From positions 1 to 64,000 of the forward strand of contig CANGFO010000001.1 in assembly GCA_947453195.1 (NCBI GenBank): a DNA stretch of 64,000 nt, given 5' to 3'. This document shows, piece after piece, positions 1-9,915 of this stretch. Made by a program: the position numbers and the translations under genes. This DNA is from Flavobacteriaceae bacterium (GTDB taxonomy: Bacteria; Bacteroidota; Bacteroidia; Flavobacteriales; Flavobacteriaceae). The stretch's first letter is position 1; every line of letters begins with the position of its first letter. Under the pieces are notes generated by a model. The model did not search any database and was not told the origin of the DNA. It saw only the letters and a list, made by a program, of their open reading frames with translations.

Positions 1-1
1 A

Positions 2-49
2 GTAGAAGGTGAATTTGGAACAAAGTATTCTAAACTTATTAAGAATTAG
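2..49 (+). CDS. 3' end of a CDS truncated by the window edge (…VEGEFGTKYSKLIKN*)
   Basis: Open frame from the first bases to TAG at 47-49, followed by a stem-loop terminator at 71-105; family not identifiable. Confidence 0.4.
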   Translation, partial: VEGEFGTKYSKLIKN

Positions 50-70
50 GTATATTAAGACAACTCAATA

Positions 71-105
71 AAAAAACTCCAACAGTAACTGTTGGAGTTT
101 TTTTT
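71..105. terminator. bidirectional stem-loop terminator
   Basis: AAAAAA-CTCCAACAGT-A-ACTGTTGGAG-TTTTTTTT, perfect 10-bp stem. Confidence 0.85.
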
Positions 106-107
106 GT

Positions 108-180
108 GGTCCCACCTGGGCTCGAACCAGGGACCACCTGATTATGAGTCAGGTGCTCTAACCAACTGAGCTATAGGACC
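108..180 (-). tRNA. tRNA with CAT anticodon (Met, or Ile2 if lysidine-modified)
   Basis: Reverse complement GGTCCTATAGCTCAGTTGGTTAGAGCACCTGACTCATAATCAGGTGGTCCCTGGTTCGAGCCCAGGTGGGACC folds as a cloverleaf; anticodon loop CTCATAA; GGTTCGAGCC T-arm. Confidence 0.95.
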
Positions 181-267
181 GGTTAAGAGGTTGCAATATT
201 ACCACTATTTTTAATTTATTGCAAGTGTTTTTTGTTTTTTGGCAAACCTACAGAAAAATTCCATCAT

Positions 268-672
268 TTATGCTATTTTCTGGCACAACTCAATCAAAAC
301 ACCATTGGTAGTTTTTGGATGTAAAAAAACAACCAACTTATTGTCGGCGCCCTTTTTTGGCACTTCATTTAACAATACAAATCCTTCTTCTTGCAAGCGT
401 TGCATTTCACTGTGAATGTCTTGTACATCAAAAGCAATGTGGTGAATTCCCTCGCCTTTTTTTTCTAAAAATTTGGCAATAGGGCTATCCGCGTTGGTTG
501 CTTCTAGCAATTCGATTTTGTTTGGCCCATTCATGAAGAACGAGGTTTTCACCCCTTCGCTAGCCACTTCTTCTTGCTTGTAGGCTGGTGCGCCAAATAA
601 TTTTTCGAAAAGCAAATTGGAGGTTTCCAAACTTTTTACAGCAATCCCGATATGTTCTATTTTTCTCATCAT
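268..672 (-). CDS. mce: methylmalonyl-CoA epimerase (VOC superfamily)
   Basis: 134 aa, MRKIEHIGIAVKSLE…GIHHIAFDV…LIELCQ. Confidence 0.88.
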   Translation of the reverse strand: MMRKIEHIGIAVKSLETSNLLFEKLFGAPAYKQEEVASEGVKTSFFMNGPNKIELLEATNADSPIAKFLEKKGEGIHHIAFDVQDIHSEMQRLQEEGFVLLNEVPKKGADNKLVVFLHPKTTNGVLIELCQKIA

Positions 673-815
673 TTAAGGTACAAAGTTCTAAGATTCTTAG
701 GTGCTAAGGTATTAAAAATTACAAAATCTATTAAGAATAACGAAGGTATTTCATCAACAAAACAAAACAATAACAAACTTTGGCGCTTAACGACTTTGCG
801 ACTTTAAAAAAATCG

Positions 816-823
816 TATTTTTG
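816..823 (+). promoter_or_regulatory. Bacteroidota-type -7 box (TATTTTTG) with TTTG at 795-798, for rbfA
   Basis: TTTG-N17-TATTTTTG, 4 nt before ATG 828. Confidence 0.6.
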
Positions 824-827
824 CCAA

Positions 828-1220
828 ATGGAAACAAACAGACAGAAAAAAATAGGAAGTGTTTTACAAAATGATTTAGTAGACATTCTTCAAGGTGAAA
901 TAAGAAAAAATGGAATTACCAATTTGGTGATTTCAGTTTCTAAAGTGTCCGTAACCTCCGATCTTGGAGTTGCCCGAGTATATCTTAGTGTGTTCCCTCA
1001 AGACAGAGCACAAGAAATATTAGAAGCGGTAAAATCAAACATGCCATTAATCAAACACGATTTAGCGCAACGCATTAAAATGCAGCTTCGAAAAGTGCCC
1101 AATCTTTCTTTCTACATAGACGACTCTCTTGATTATATTGAGAAAATAGACAACGCCCTTGCCGGAAAAGAAAACCCAATTACCAATAGAGAACTTCTAG
1201 AAAAACGAAAAAGATCGTAA
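828..1220 (+). CDS. rbfA: 30S ribosome-binding factor A
   Basis: METNRQKKIGSVLQNDLVDIL…; the ORF track begins at 780 but a -7 box TATTTTTG at 816-823 makes ATG 828 the likely start. Confidence 0.88.
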   Translation: METNRQKKIGSVLQNDLVDILQGEIRKNGITNLVISVSKVSVTSDLGVARVYLSVFPQDRAQEILEAVKSNMPLIKHDLAQRIKMQLRKVPNLSFYIDDSLDYIEKIDNALAGKENPITNRELLEKRKRS

Positions 1221-2426
1221 GTGAATTTTCCGCTGTACATAGCCAAAAGGTACCTTTTTAGCAAAAGCAAAAATAATGCAATCAACATTATTACCCGAAT
1301 TGCTTCGGGGGGGATTATCATTGGTGCCATGGCCTTGTTTGTAGTGCTATCGGTTTTTAGCGGATTACGCGTTTTTAGTTTGTCGTTTTCCAACGATTTT
1401 GATCCCGATTTAAAGGTAATCCCAAAAACCGGAAAGTCATTCGTGCTTACTCCATATCAAGAACAAAAATTACAAAAATATGCGGGAGTAGCTTCTTACA
1501 GCAAAATAATAGAAGAGCGCGTGCTCTTTTCATTTGACGATAAACAACAAGTAGCCTATATTAAAGGGGTAGATTCTAATTATGTTAAAGTCAACAAAGC
1601 TTCACAAAAATTATTTAACGGACAATGGCTAAGGCCAAACACCTATCAAGTAGTAATTGGCTATGGCATTTCTGAGAAACTTTCCCTTGGTTTATTCGAC
1701 ATGAATAATGTTTTGGAAGTGATGGCTCCCAAACCAGGAAAAGGTGATTTTTCATCATTAAATCCCGAAGATTCTTTTAGCAAATTAGCCTTGGTTCCTG
1801 TTGGAATTTATGCCATAAGTGAAGAACTCGATTCCAAATATGTCTTTGCCGATTTGGGCTTGGCGCAAGAATTATTATTATACCGCCCAAATCAAATTTC
1901 AGGAATTGAAATAAGAACAAAACCCAATGCAAACGAAGCCGAAGTAATTGAAACCGTAACTAAAATTTGCAACAATAAAGTAGCGGTAAAAACACGTGCC
2001 CAACTCAACGCGACGCTTTACAAAATGCTCAACACCGAAAATATTGCGGTGTATCTTATTTTTACTTTGGTGATTATTATAGCGCTTTTCAACTTAATTG
2101 GCGCTTTAATTATGATGGTTTTGGATAAAAAAGTTAATCTAAAAACGCTATTTAATTTGGGTGTGGAAGTGAAAGATTTGCGCAAAATTTTCCTATTGCA
2201 AGGAACGCTATTAAGCGTTTTTGGCGGATTAATTGGTTTGATTTTAGGAATTATTATTGTGGTAATTCAACAACAATTCCAACTGATTATGATTACTCCA
2301 TCGTTAGCTTATCCGGTGGAATTTAGCTTTCAAAATGTAGCCATAGTATTTGCTACTATCGTTTCCCTTGGATTTATTGCAAGCTTAATTGCAAGTAGTC
2401 GAGTGACTAAAAAGTTATTGGATTAG
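1221..2426 (+). CDS. FtsX-like / LolC-LolE family ABC transporter permease
   Basis: 401 aa, MNFPLYIAKRYLFSKSKNNAINIITRIASGGIIIGAMALFVVLSVFSGL; C-terminal TM cluster; GTG start abutting the rbfA stop. Confidence 0.85.
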   Translation: MNFPLYIAKRYLFSKSKNNAINIITRIASGGIIIGAMALFVVLSVFSGLRVFSLSFSNDFDPDLKVIPKTGKSFVLTPYQEQKLQKYAGVASYSKIIEERVLFSFDDKQQVAYIKGVDSNYVKVNKASQKLFNGQWLRPNTYQVVIGYGISEKLSLGLFDMNNVLEVMAPKPGKGDFSSLNPEDSFSKLALVPVGIYAISEELDSKYVFADLGLAQELLLYRPNQISGIEIRTKPNANEAEVIETVTKICNNKVAVKTRAQLNATLYKMLNTENIAVYLIFTLVIIIALFNLIGALIMMVLDKKVNLKTLFNLGVEVKDLRKIFLLQGTLLSVFGGLIGLILGIIIVVIQQQFQLIMITPSLAYPVEFSFQNVAIVFATIVSLGFIASLIASSRVTKKLLD

Positions 2427-2428
2427 TC

Positions 2429-2610
2429 TTCGACAAGCTCAGACTGACACAACTGTTCTCTAAAATTAGTTAACAAGTTTGCGATTTGATTTACAGTTTA
2501 AAACATGCTAATCCATTTCAGCCGTCATCATCACATTGAGCCTTAATTGTCACATTCGGTCATGATCCTCACATTGAGCATTAATTGTCACATTGAGCCT
2601 GTCGAAATGG
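2429..2610. repeat. intergenic palindromic/direct repeat cluster
   Basis: TTCGACAAGCTCAGACTGACAC (2429-2450) inverted relative to CACATTGAGCCTGTCGAAATGG (2589-2610); between them a ~25-nt unit TCACATTGAGC(C/A)TTAATTGTCACATT occurs twice about 38 nt apart. Confidence 0.7.
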
Positions 2611-2647
2611 ACAATTTAATGAAACTCCTCCTAAAAATTATTTAAGT

Positions 2648-3641
2648 TTAATAGATAGGCAAATCCGAATAGATCTCCTGAATTTCATTTAATGCTTGAA
2701 ACAATTGCTCGGGATCTTCTAGGGTAACTAGTTTCAATCGGAATTCTTTAAAATTGGGAATTCCTTTGAAATAATTGGTATAGTGGCGGCGCATTTCTAC
2801 AATTCCGAGGCGTTCCCCTTTCCAGTCCATAGACCAAGTTAAGTGATTTCTTGCAGCCTCAACACGGTCTATAATTGTTGGTTTTGCTAGATGTTCTCCT
2901 GTAGCAAAATAGTGCTTAATTTCGTTAAAAATCCAAGGATAACCAATAGCTGCACGACCAATCATCATGCCGTCTAGTCCGTATTTGTTTTTATATTCTA
3001 AAGCTTTTTCGGGAGAATCGATATCGCCATTCCCAAAAATTGGCATGGTAATTCTAGGGTTATTTTTGATGCGTTGGATGTGACTCCAATCGGAATGCCC
3101 TTTATACATTTGGGCGCGCGTTCTTGCATGCACCGTTAAGGCTTGCACACCAATATCTTGCAAACGCTCGGCAACCTCATCAATATTAATGGAATTTTCA
3201 TCCCAACCCAAACGGGTTTTTACCGTTACCGGAAGATTGGTTCCTTTAATAACCGATTTGGTTAAACGCACCATCAAATCAACATCTTTCAAAACACCGG
3301 CTCCGGCTCCTTTACAAACTACTTTTTTTACGGGACAACCAAAATTAATGTCTACCAAGTCGGGCTGCACGGCATCTACAATTCGAGCAGATAGTTCCAT
3401 TGCTTCTTCATCACCACCAAATATTTGGATTCCAACCGGACGCTCGTAATCGAAAATATCTAATTTTTGTTTGCTTTTTACGGCATCACGAATCAAGCCT
3501 TCACTCGAAATAAATTCGGAATACATTAAATCGGCACCATGTAATTTACACAATCTACGAAATGGCGGATCGCTCACATCTTCCATTGGAGCGAGTAGCA
3601 AAGGGAAATCGGGTAAAATGATGTTGCCAATTTTGGGCATG
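2648..3641 (-). CDS. dusB: tRNA-dihydrouridine synthase (DusB type)
   Basis: MPKIGNIILPDFPLLLAPMEDVSDPPFRRLC…NFGCPVKKV…VKTRLGW; ORF track end 3685 uses an upstream TTG, but a -7 box on the minus strand at about 3659-3666 favours the internal ATG. Confidence 0.88.
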
Positions 3642-3658
3642 GATATTGAATTTTTGGC

Positions 3659-3666
3659 AAAAGTAC
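3659..3666 (-). promoter_or_regulatory. -7 box TACTTTTG for dusB
   Basis: CAAAAGTA on + strand. Confidence 0.5.
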
Positions 3667-3729
3667 AAAATTTTGTGTGTTTCAAGTTTAAGGTTTCAAA
3701 TTTGAGTCATATAAATCAAATCTTTGCTT

Positions 3730-3737
3730 TATATTTG
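3730..3737 (+). promoter_or_regulatory. -7 box TATATTTG, candidate lepA promoter
   Basis: TTTG at 3702-3705 and TATATTTG at 3730-3737; predicts a ~150-nt leader. Confidence 0.45.
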
Positions 3738-3764
3738 CAGATTAAATCCTTACTTATTAGGGTT

Positions 3765-3838
3765 TGCGTTAGGGATTGAAGCGGCATCCTTTTGTGCAGC
3801 ATTAGCGGAACAAAAGATACAGCGGAAAGCCTGACCAA
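3765..3838 (+). repeat. dispersed bulged-hairpin element, copy A
   Basis: GCGTTAGGGATTGAAGCGGCATCCTTTTGT…ACAAAAGATACAGCGGAAAGCCTGACC; ATC(C)TTTTGT pairs with ACAAAAGAT; matches copy B at 38822-38902. Confidence 0.65.
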
Positions 3839-3893
3839 CAATGAAACGATAGTGGAGTTGTGGTAACGCCCAAAAAATTGACAAAATTCAAGC

Positions 3894-5690
3894 ATGAAAA
3901 ATATTAGAAATTTTTGCATTATTGCACATATTGATCACGGAAAAAGTACGCTTGCCGACCGACTTCTTGGGGCAACCCAAACGGTTACGGCCCGTGAAGA
4001 AAAAGCGCAGTTGCTGGATAACATGGACTTGGAGCGCGAGCGTGGAATTACCATTAAGAGTCACGCCATTCAAATGGAGTACAAATACAAAGGCGAAGAT
4101 TATATCTTGAACCTTATTGACACTCCGGGGCATGTGGATTTTTCGTATGAAGTTTCCCGATCTATTGCGGCTTGCGAAGGTGCGCTACTTATTGTGGATG
4201 CGGCTCAAAGTATTCAGGCGCAAACAATTTCTAACTTGTATTTGGCTTTAGAAAACGACTTGGAGATTATTCCGGTGTTGAATAAAGTGGATTTGCCAAG
4301 TTCGAATCCGGAGGAAGTAAGTGACGATATTATTGATTTATTGGGTTGCAAACTAGAAGAAATCATTCACGCATCGGGTAAAACCGGATTTGGCGTAGAA
4401 AATATATTGGCTGCTATTATTGAAAAAATTCCGCCGCCAAAAGGAAATAAAGAAGAACCTTTACAAGCCTTGATTTTTGATTCACATTACAATCCGTTTC
4501 GTGGAATTGAGGTAATTTTTCGTGTGAAAAATGGCGAAATCCGTAAAGGGCAAAAAATTAAATTCATGGCAACCGGTAATGAATATTTTGCCGATGAAGT
4601 GGGAACTCTTAAATTAAACCAAGTGCCAAAAGATTGCATATCTACTGGCGATGTGGGGTATTTAATTTCGGGGATTAAAGAAGCAAAAGAGGTGAAAGTG
4701 GGTGACACGATTACCGATGCGAAAACGCCAACCACAAATATGATTACGGGATTTGAGGATGTAAAACCAATGGTTTTTGCCGGAATTTATCCTGTGGACA
4801 CCGAAGATTTTGAAGACTTGCGTTCGTCAATGGAGAAACTGCAATTAAATGATGCTTCGTTAGTATTTACGGCAGAGAGTTCGGCGGCATTAGGATTTGG
4901 TTTCCGTTGTGGATTCTTAGGAATGTTGCACATGGAAATCATTCAGGAGCGCTTGGAGCGTGAATTTGATATGACCGTTATTACTACGGTTCCTAACGTT
5001 TCGTATTTGGCTTACACCAAAAAAGATCCGGATACTTCGTTTATAATAAACAACCCTTCCGACTTGCCAGAGCCATCGCGTTTGGACCGTGTGGAAGAAC
5101 CATATATTAAAGCAACAATCATCACAAAGGCTGATTTTGTTGGGAATGTCATGAGTTTGTGTATTGAAAAACGCGGACTAATTACCAACCAAACCTATTT
5201 AACTACCGAAAGAGTAGAGTTGAATTTTGATATGCCTTTGGCCGAAATTGTATTTGATTTTTACGACCGATTGAAAACGGTTTCCAAAGGATATGCTTCG
5301 TTTGACTATTCACCAATTGGGATGCGTACTTCTAAATTAGTGAAACTGGATGTGCTTTTAAACGGACAAACCGTAGATGCACTTTCGGCATTAATTCACG
5401 AGGATAATGCGTATCATATTGGGAAAAAAATGACCGAAAAATTACGCGAGTTAATTCCGAGACAGCAATTTGACATTCCGATTCAGGCTGCTATTGGAGC
5501 TAAAATCATTGCGCGTGAAACCATAAAAGCACTTCGTAAAGATGTTACCGCCAAATGTTATGGTGGGGATATTTCTCGTAAAAGAAAACTTTTGGAAAAA
5601 CAGAAAAAAGGGAAAAAGAGAATGCGTCAGGTTGGAAATGTAGAAATTCCACAAGAAGCATTTATGGCAGTGTTGAAGTTGAATGACTAA
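3894..5690 (+). CDS. lepA: elongation factor 4 (LepA)
   Basis: 598 aa, [23 protein letters not shown]…DTPGHVDF; typical LepA C-terminus. Confidence 0.97.
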   Translation: MKNIRNFCIIAHIDHGKSTLADRLLGATQTVTAREEKAQLLDNMDLERERGITIKSHAIQMEYKYKGEDYILNLIDTPGHVDFSYEVSRSIAACEGALLIVDAAQSIQAQTISNLYLALENDLEIIPVLNKVDLPSSNPEEVSDDIIDLLGCKLEEIIHASGKTGFGVENILAAIIEKIPPPKGNKEEPLQALIFDSHYNPFRGIEVIFRVKNGEIRKGQKIKFMATGNEYFADEVGTLKLNQVPKDCISTGDVGYLISGIKEAKEVKVGDTITDAKTPTTNMITGFEDVKPMVFAGIYPVDTEDFEDLRSSMEKLQLNDASLVFTAESSAALGFGFRCGFLGMLHMEIIQERLEREFDMTVITTVPNVSYLAYTKKDPDTSFIINNPSDLPEPSRLDRVEEPYIKATIITKADFVGNVMSLCIEKRGLITNQTYLTTERVELNFDMPLAEIVFDFYDRLKTVSKGYASFDYSPIGMRTSKLVKLDVLLNGQTVDALSALIHEDNAYHIGKKMTEKLRELIPRQQFDIPIQAAIGAKIIARETIKALRKDVTAKCYGGDISRKRKLLEKQKKGKKRMRQVGNVEIPQEAFMAVLKLND

Positions 5691-5807
5691 GAGGTATTAA
5701 GATAATAGTATTAAGAATTAAGACTAACCCAATGACGAAAGTTGTTGGGTTTTTTGATTGGGAAACTTTCAAGCAAAGAGTGTTTTGTGGTAAACGAAAT
5801 TCCTTTG

Positions 5808-5815
5808 TACCTTTG
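5808..5815 (+). promoter_or_regulatory. -7 box TACCTTTG for thiL
   Basis: TTTTG about 20 nt upstream; 4 nt before ATG 5820. Confidence 0.6.
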
Positions 5816-5819
5816 CCAC

Positions 5820-6866
5820 ATGATAGAAGAAAAAAATCCGCAACGCACTTCCCTATCCCAACTGGGAGAATTTGGTTTGATTGAACATTTAACCAAGAAT
5901 TTTACCGTTCAACTGCCATCTACCCTAAAGGGAATTGGCGATGACGCTGCAGTTTTAGATTTTGGATCTAAAAAAATGGTAGTTTCTACCGATTTGCTAA
6001 TTGAAGGGGTTCATTTTGATTTATCCTACATGCCGTTAAAGCATTTGGGTTACAAAGCCGTAGTGGTAAATGTGTCGGATATATGCGCAATGAATGCCAA
6101 AGCGACTCAAATAACTGTTTCGGTTGCTGTTTCAAATCGTTTTCCTTTGGAAGCCTTAGAAGAGCTGTTTGAAGGAATTACGCATGCGGCTAAATTTTAT
6201 AATGTTGATGTAATTGGTGGCGATACCACTTCGTCTCAAAAAGGTTTGATTCTTTCAATCACCGCTATTGGCGAAGCAAATCAAGAAGATATTACATACA
6301 GAAACGGTGCAAATGCAACCGATTTACTTGTTGTAACGGGTGATATAGGTTCGGCTTATATGGGATTGCAAGTTTTAGAAAGAGAAAAACAAGTATTTCA
6401 GGTAAATCCTAACAATCAGCCCGATTTAGATGCTTACACCTATTTAATTGAACGCCAATTAAAGCCCGAAGCGCGCCATGATATTAAAGGATTATTGGAG
6501 AAATTGGAATTAAAACCAACTTCGATGATTGATATTTCGGATGGGTTGTCTTCAGAGATCATTCACCTTTGCAAACAAAGCGGTGTGGGTTGTAATTTAT
6601 ATGAAGAGAAAATTCCGGTAGACCCTCAGTTTATTAATGTGTGTGAGGAATTTAATATAGATTCTACCACTGTTGCTATAAATGGAGGTGAAGATTATGA
6701 ATTGTTGTTCACTATTAAAATGGAGGATTATGATAAAATAAAAGCGAATCCAAACTTTACTGTAATCGGACACATGACGCAAGAAAGTGAAGGGATTCAT
6801 TTAATTACTCGTGCCAATACCAAAATCCCTTTAAAAGCCAGAGGTTGGGATGCTATAAGAGATTAA
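5820..6866 (+). CDS. thiL: thiamine-monophosphate kinase
   Basis: LSQLGEFGLIEHLTKNF…GIGDDAAVLDFG…STDLLIEGVHFD; start placed at internal MIEEKN. Confidence 0.92.
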   Translation: MIEEKNPQRTSLSQLGEFGLIEHLTKNFTVQLPSTLKGIGDDAAVLDFGSKKMVVSTDLLIEGVHFDLSYMPLKHLGYKAVVVNVSDICAMNAKATQITVSVAVSNRFPLEALEELFEGITHAAKFYNVDVIGGDTTSSQKGLILSITAIGEANQEDITYRNGANATDLLVVTGDIGSAYMGLQVLEREKQVFQVNPNNQPDLDAYTYLIERQLKPEARHDIKGLLEKLELKPTSMIDISDGLSSEIIHLCKQSGVGCNLYEEKIPVDPQFINVCEEFNIDSTTVAINGGEDYELLFTIKMEDYDKIKANPNFTVIGHMTQESEGIHLITRANTKIPLKARGWDAIRD

Positions 6867-6954
6867 TATTAATAAAACTTTCAATAAGAGAGTGTTAAAT
6901 AAAAAAAAATATTGCACTAATTAAGTACATTTGATTTACTAAATATTCAAAACT

Positions 6955-7482
6955 ATGAAAAAATTACTTTTTGTTTTACCGCTACTTATAGCTTTTGTTT
7001 GCCAAAGTCAAGAAAAAAAGACTAAGGATTTTGATAGTAAAAAACACGAAATCAAATTTGGAGCCATAAAAATGTTGGCTGTGCCGATTTTTGAAGGCAC
7101 TTATGAATATATCTATTCTAAGGACTTTACTTTTGGGGGTTCTTTACTAATGAATTTACAAAGCGATAAAAATTATCCTGAAAATTTTTCAATTACTCCA
7201 TTCGCGCGTTTTTATTTTCAAGAAACTCAAGAGTATGGAGCTAAAGGATTTTTTGTAGAAGGTTTTGCCAAATATTCTAGTGGTAGAAACAATCCAAATT
7301 ATTACTCCCAGTACTATGACTATAGTGCAGGTGCTATAGGACTTTCACTGGGTAAAAAATATATAAATCGTTCTGGATTTGTATTGGAATTATTAGCAGG
7401 AGCAGGAAGAGTACTCGGGAATTCTGAAGTAGCTCCTGATGCAATCTTTAGGGGAGATATAAATATTGGGTACCGATTTTAA
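6955..7482 (+). CDS. secreted/outer-membrane beta-barrel-like hypothetical protein
   Basis: Signal peptide MKKLLFVLPLLIAFVCQSQ, alternating strands, terminal …GDINIGYRF; upstream TACATTTG. Confidence 0.6.
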   Translation: MKKLLFVLPLLIAFVCQSQEKKTKDFDSKKHEIKFGAIKMLAVPIFEGTYEYIYSKDFTFGGSLLMNLQSDKNYPENFSITPFARFYFQETQEYGAKGFFVEGFAKYSSGRNNPNYYSQYYDYSAGAIGLSLGKKYINRSGFVLELLAGAGRVLGNSEVAPDAIFRGDINIGYRF

Positions 7483-7497
7483 TTCTATTTATCTTAT

Positions 7498-7532
7498 AAA
7501 AAAATCCACTAATTTCTTAGTGGATTTTTTTT
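7498..7532. terminator. bidirectional terminator
   Basis: AAAAAAATCCACTAA-TTTC-TTAGTGGATTTTTTT. Confidence 0.85.
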
Positions 7533-7547
7533 AACTATTGATTTCAA

Positions 7548-9092
7548 TTAGATCATTTTTTGCAACCAGTTTTTCATAGAAACTTCGTTTTCTATAATGG
7601 TTTTTAAATCGGAAATCTTAACGCGATCTTGTTTCATGGTATCTCTATGGCGAATAGTTACCGTTTGGTCTTCTATCGTTTGGTGATCTACTGTAATACA
7701 AAACGGAGTTCCAAGAGCATCTTGTCTTCTGTAGCGTCTTCCTACTGCATCTTTTTCATCATAAGTTACATTGAAATCCCATTTTAAATCGGCTATTATT
7801 TGCTGTGCAATTTCTGGCAATCCATCTTTTTTAACCAATGGTAAAATCGCCGCTTTGGTTGGCGCTAAAACCGCTGGCAAACTCAATACGGTTCGTAACG
7901 AACCGTCTTCTAGCGTTTCTTCTTTTAAAGAAGTTGCAAATACAGCTAAAAACATTCTATCTAATCCAACCGAAGTTTCTACTACATACGGCACATAGTT
8001 TTGATTCAATTCGGTGTCAAAATATTGTAATTTTCTTCCTGAAAATTGTTCGTGTGCTTTTAAATCGAAATCGGTTCTAGAGTGAATTCCCTCCAATTCT
8101 TTAAATCCAAATGGGAAGTTAAACTCAATATCGGCAGCAGCATTAGCATAATGCGCTAATTTTTCATGATCGTGAAAACGGTAATTTTCTTTTCCTAAAC
8201 CAAGAGATAAATGCCATTTCAATCGGGTGTCTTTCCAGTAGTCGTACCATTTCATTTCTTCGCCTGGTTTTACAAAGAATTGCATTTCCATTTGCTCAAA
8301 TTCACGCATACGGAAAATAAATTGACGAGCTACAATTTCGTTTCTAAAGGCTTTTCCGGTTTGTGCAATTCCGAATGGAATTTTCATACGCCCTGATTTT
8401 TGCACATTTAAGAAATTCACAAAAATTCCTTGCGCTGTTTCTGGACGAAGGTATAAATCCATTGCAGTATCTGCTGAAGCTCCAAGTTTAGTTCCAAACA
8501 TCAGATTAAACTGACGCACTTCGGTCCAGTTTCGAGAACCTGTTTCGGGATCGGCAATTTCCAATTCTTCAATCAATGCTTTCACATCTTCCAAATCGCC
8601 ATTACCTAAAGAGCGACCCATTCTTTCAAGAATTTCTCTTTCTTTAGCAAGATATTCTACCACACGCGCATTGGTAGTGATGAATTCTTGTTCGTTAAAA
8701 GCATCGCCAAAGCGTACTTTTGCTTTTTCAATTTCTTTTTTGGCTTTCAGATTTAATTTTTCGGCATAATCCTCAATTAAAACATCGGCGCGGTATCTTT
8801 TTTTAGAATCTTTATTGTCAATTAATGGATCGTTAAAAGCATCCACATGCCCAGAAGCTTTCCACGTAGTAGGATGCATTAATATTGCCGCATCCAATCC
8901 AACAATGTTTTCGTGCATTTGCACCATTGCTTTCCACCAATATTCGCGGATGTTTTTCTTTAATTCTACTCCATTTTGTGCATAATCATAAACTGCACTA
9001 AGTCCATCGTAAATTTCGCTTGACGGAAAAATAAATCCGTATTCTTTTGCATGCGAAATTACATTCTTAAATATATCTTCTTGTTTTGCCAT
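7548..9092 (-). CDS. glyS: glycine--tRNA ligase
   Basis: 514 aa class II synthetase; AKQEDIFKNVISHAKEYGFIFPSSEIYDGL…RPETAQGIFVNF…. Confidence 0.95.
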   Translation of the reverse strand: MAKQEDIFKNVISHAKEYGFIFPSSEIYDGLSAVYDYAQNGVELKKNIREYWWKAMVQMHENIVGLDAAILMHPTTWKASGHVDAFNDPLIDNKDSKKRYRADVLIEDYAEKLNLKAKKEIEKAKVRFGDAFNEQEFITTNARVVEYLAKEREILERMGRSLGNGDLEDVKALIEELEIADPETGSRNWTEVRQFNLMFGTKLGASADTAMDLYLRPETAQGIFVNFLNVQKSGRMKIPFGIAQTGKAFRNEIVARQFIFRMREFEQMEMQFFVKPGEEMKWYDYWKDTRLKWHLSLGLGKENYRFHDHEKLAHYANAAADIEFNFPFGFKELEGIHSRTDFDLKAHEQFSGRKLQYFDTELNQNYVPYVVETSVGLDRMFLAVFATSLKEETLEDGSLRTVLSLPAVLAPTKAAILPLVKKDGLPEIAQQIIADLKWDFNVTYDEKDAVGRRYRRQDALGTPFCITVDHQTIEDQTVTIRHRDTMKQDRVKISDLKTIIENEVSMKNWLQKMI

Positions 9093-9176
9093 AGTGGTGC
9101 AAAAATATAAAAAGTGCGTTTAAATTATATTGCTATTTGGATTTTTATTAAATTTAAGTAACAAATAGTTTAGCTG

Positions 9177-9857
9177 ATGTTTGAAAAACTCCTTAATTTA
9201 TTTTTTCCAAAAGCGTGTGCGGGCTGTAATTCATTTTTGTTGGCCAATGAAAAAGTAATTTGCACCGTTTGCCGACACGAAATTCCACTGACTAATCATT
9301 CTAAAATAGAAAACAACGAAGCGCAAGTAAAATTTTATGGCAGAATTCCAATTGAGTTTGCCGGTGCTTTATTTTATTTCCACAAAAAAGGAATTGTTCA
9401 AGAATTAATTCACAAACTCAAATACAAAGGACATCAAGAAATTGGCACAGCTATTGGCTATTGGTATGCCGAAGAAATAAAAAACATTAAGGAATTGCAG
9501 GATGTAGACTTTATAATTCCGGTGCCTTTACACAAAAAAAGGCTTAAAGAACGGGGATACAATCAGGTGGAAACCTTTGGAAAAGCACTTTCCGAAAGCA
9601 CAAAAACACCTTACAATGACAACGTTTTAATTAGAACTATTTATTCAAAAACGCAAACCAACAAGAACATTTTAGGACGCAGTGAAGTAGTAAAGAGTAT
9701 CTTTAGCATAACAGCGGATGAGTCGCTTCATAACAAGCATTTTTTACTTATTGATGATGTGATTACCACCGGTTCTACTCTAGAAGCTTGTGGCAGAGAA
9801 TTACTGAAAATTCCGGGAGCACGATTGAGTATTGTTTGCATGGCCATGACGCAATAA
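9177..9857 (+). CDS. comF: ComF family protein / phosphoribosyltransferase
   Basis: CAGC…CTVC zinc site; VPLHKKRLKERGYNQ; LIDDVITTGST PRPP loop. Confidence 0.88.
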   Translation: MFEKLLNLFFPKACAGCNSFLLANEKVICTVCRHEIPLTNHSKIENNEAQVKFYGRIPIEFAGALFYFHKKGIVQELIHKLKYKGHQEIGTAIGYWYAEEIKNIKELQDVDFIIPVPLHKKRLKERGYNQVETFGKALSESTKTPYNDNVLIRTIYSKTQTNKNILGRSEVVKSIFSITADESLHNKHFLLIDDVITTGSTLEACGRELLKIPGARLSIVCMAMTQ

Positions 9858-9915
9858 TTATTTTTAGTTAATTATAAATCAAAAGATTTCGTTACCTCTA
9901 AATATAATTGTTATT

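Noticed and set aside
1133-1393. 86-aa minus-strand ORF
   Set aside because: Antisense across the rbfA / LolC-E-like junction; shadow ORF
2429-2610. Considered as insertion-sequence terminal repeats
   Set aside because: Interior is only ~140 nt with no transposase ORF and no obvious target-site duplication; better described as REP-like repeats
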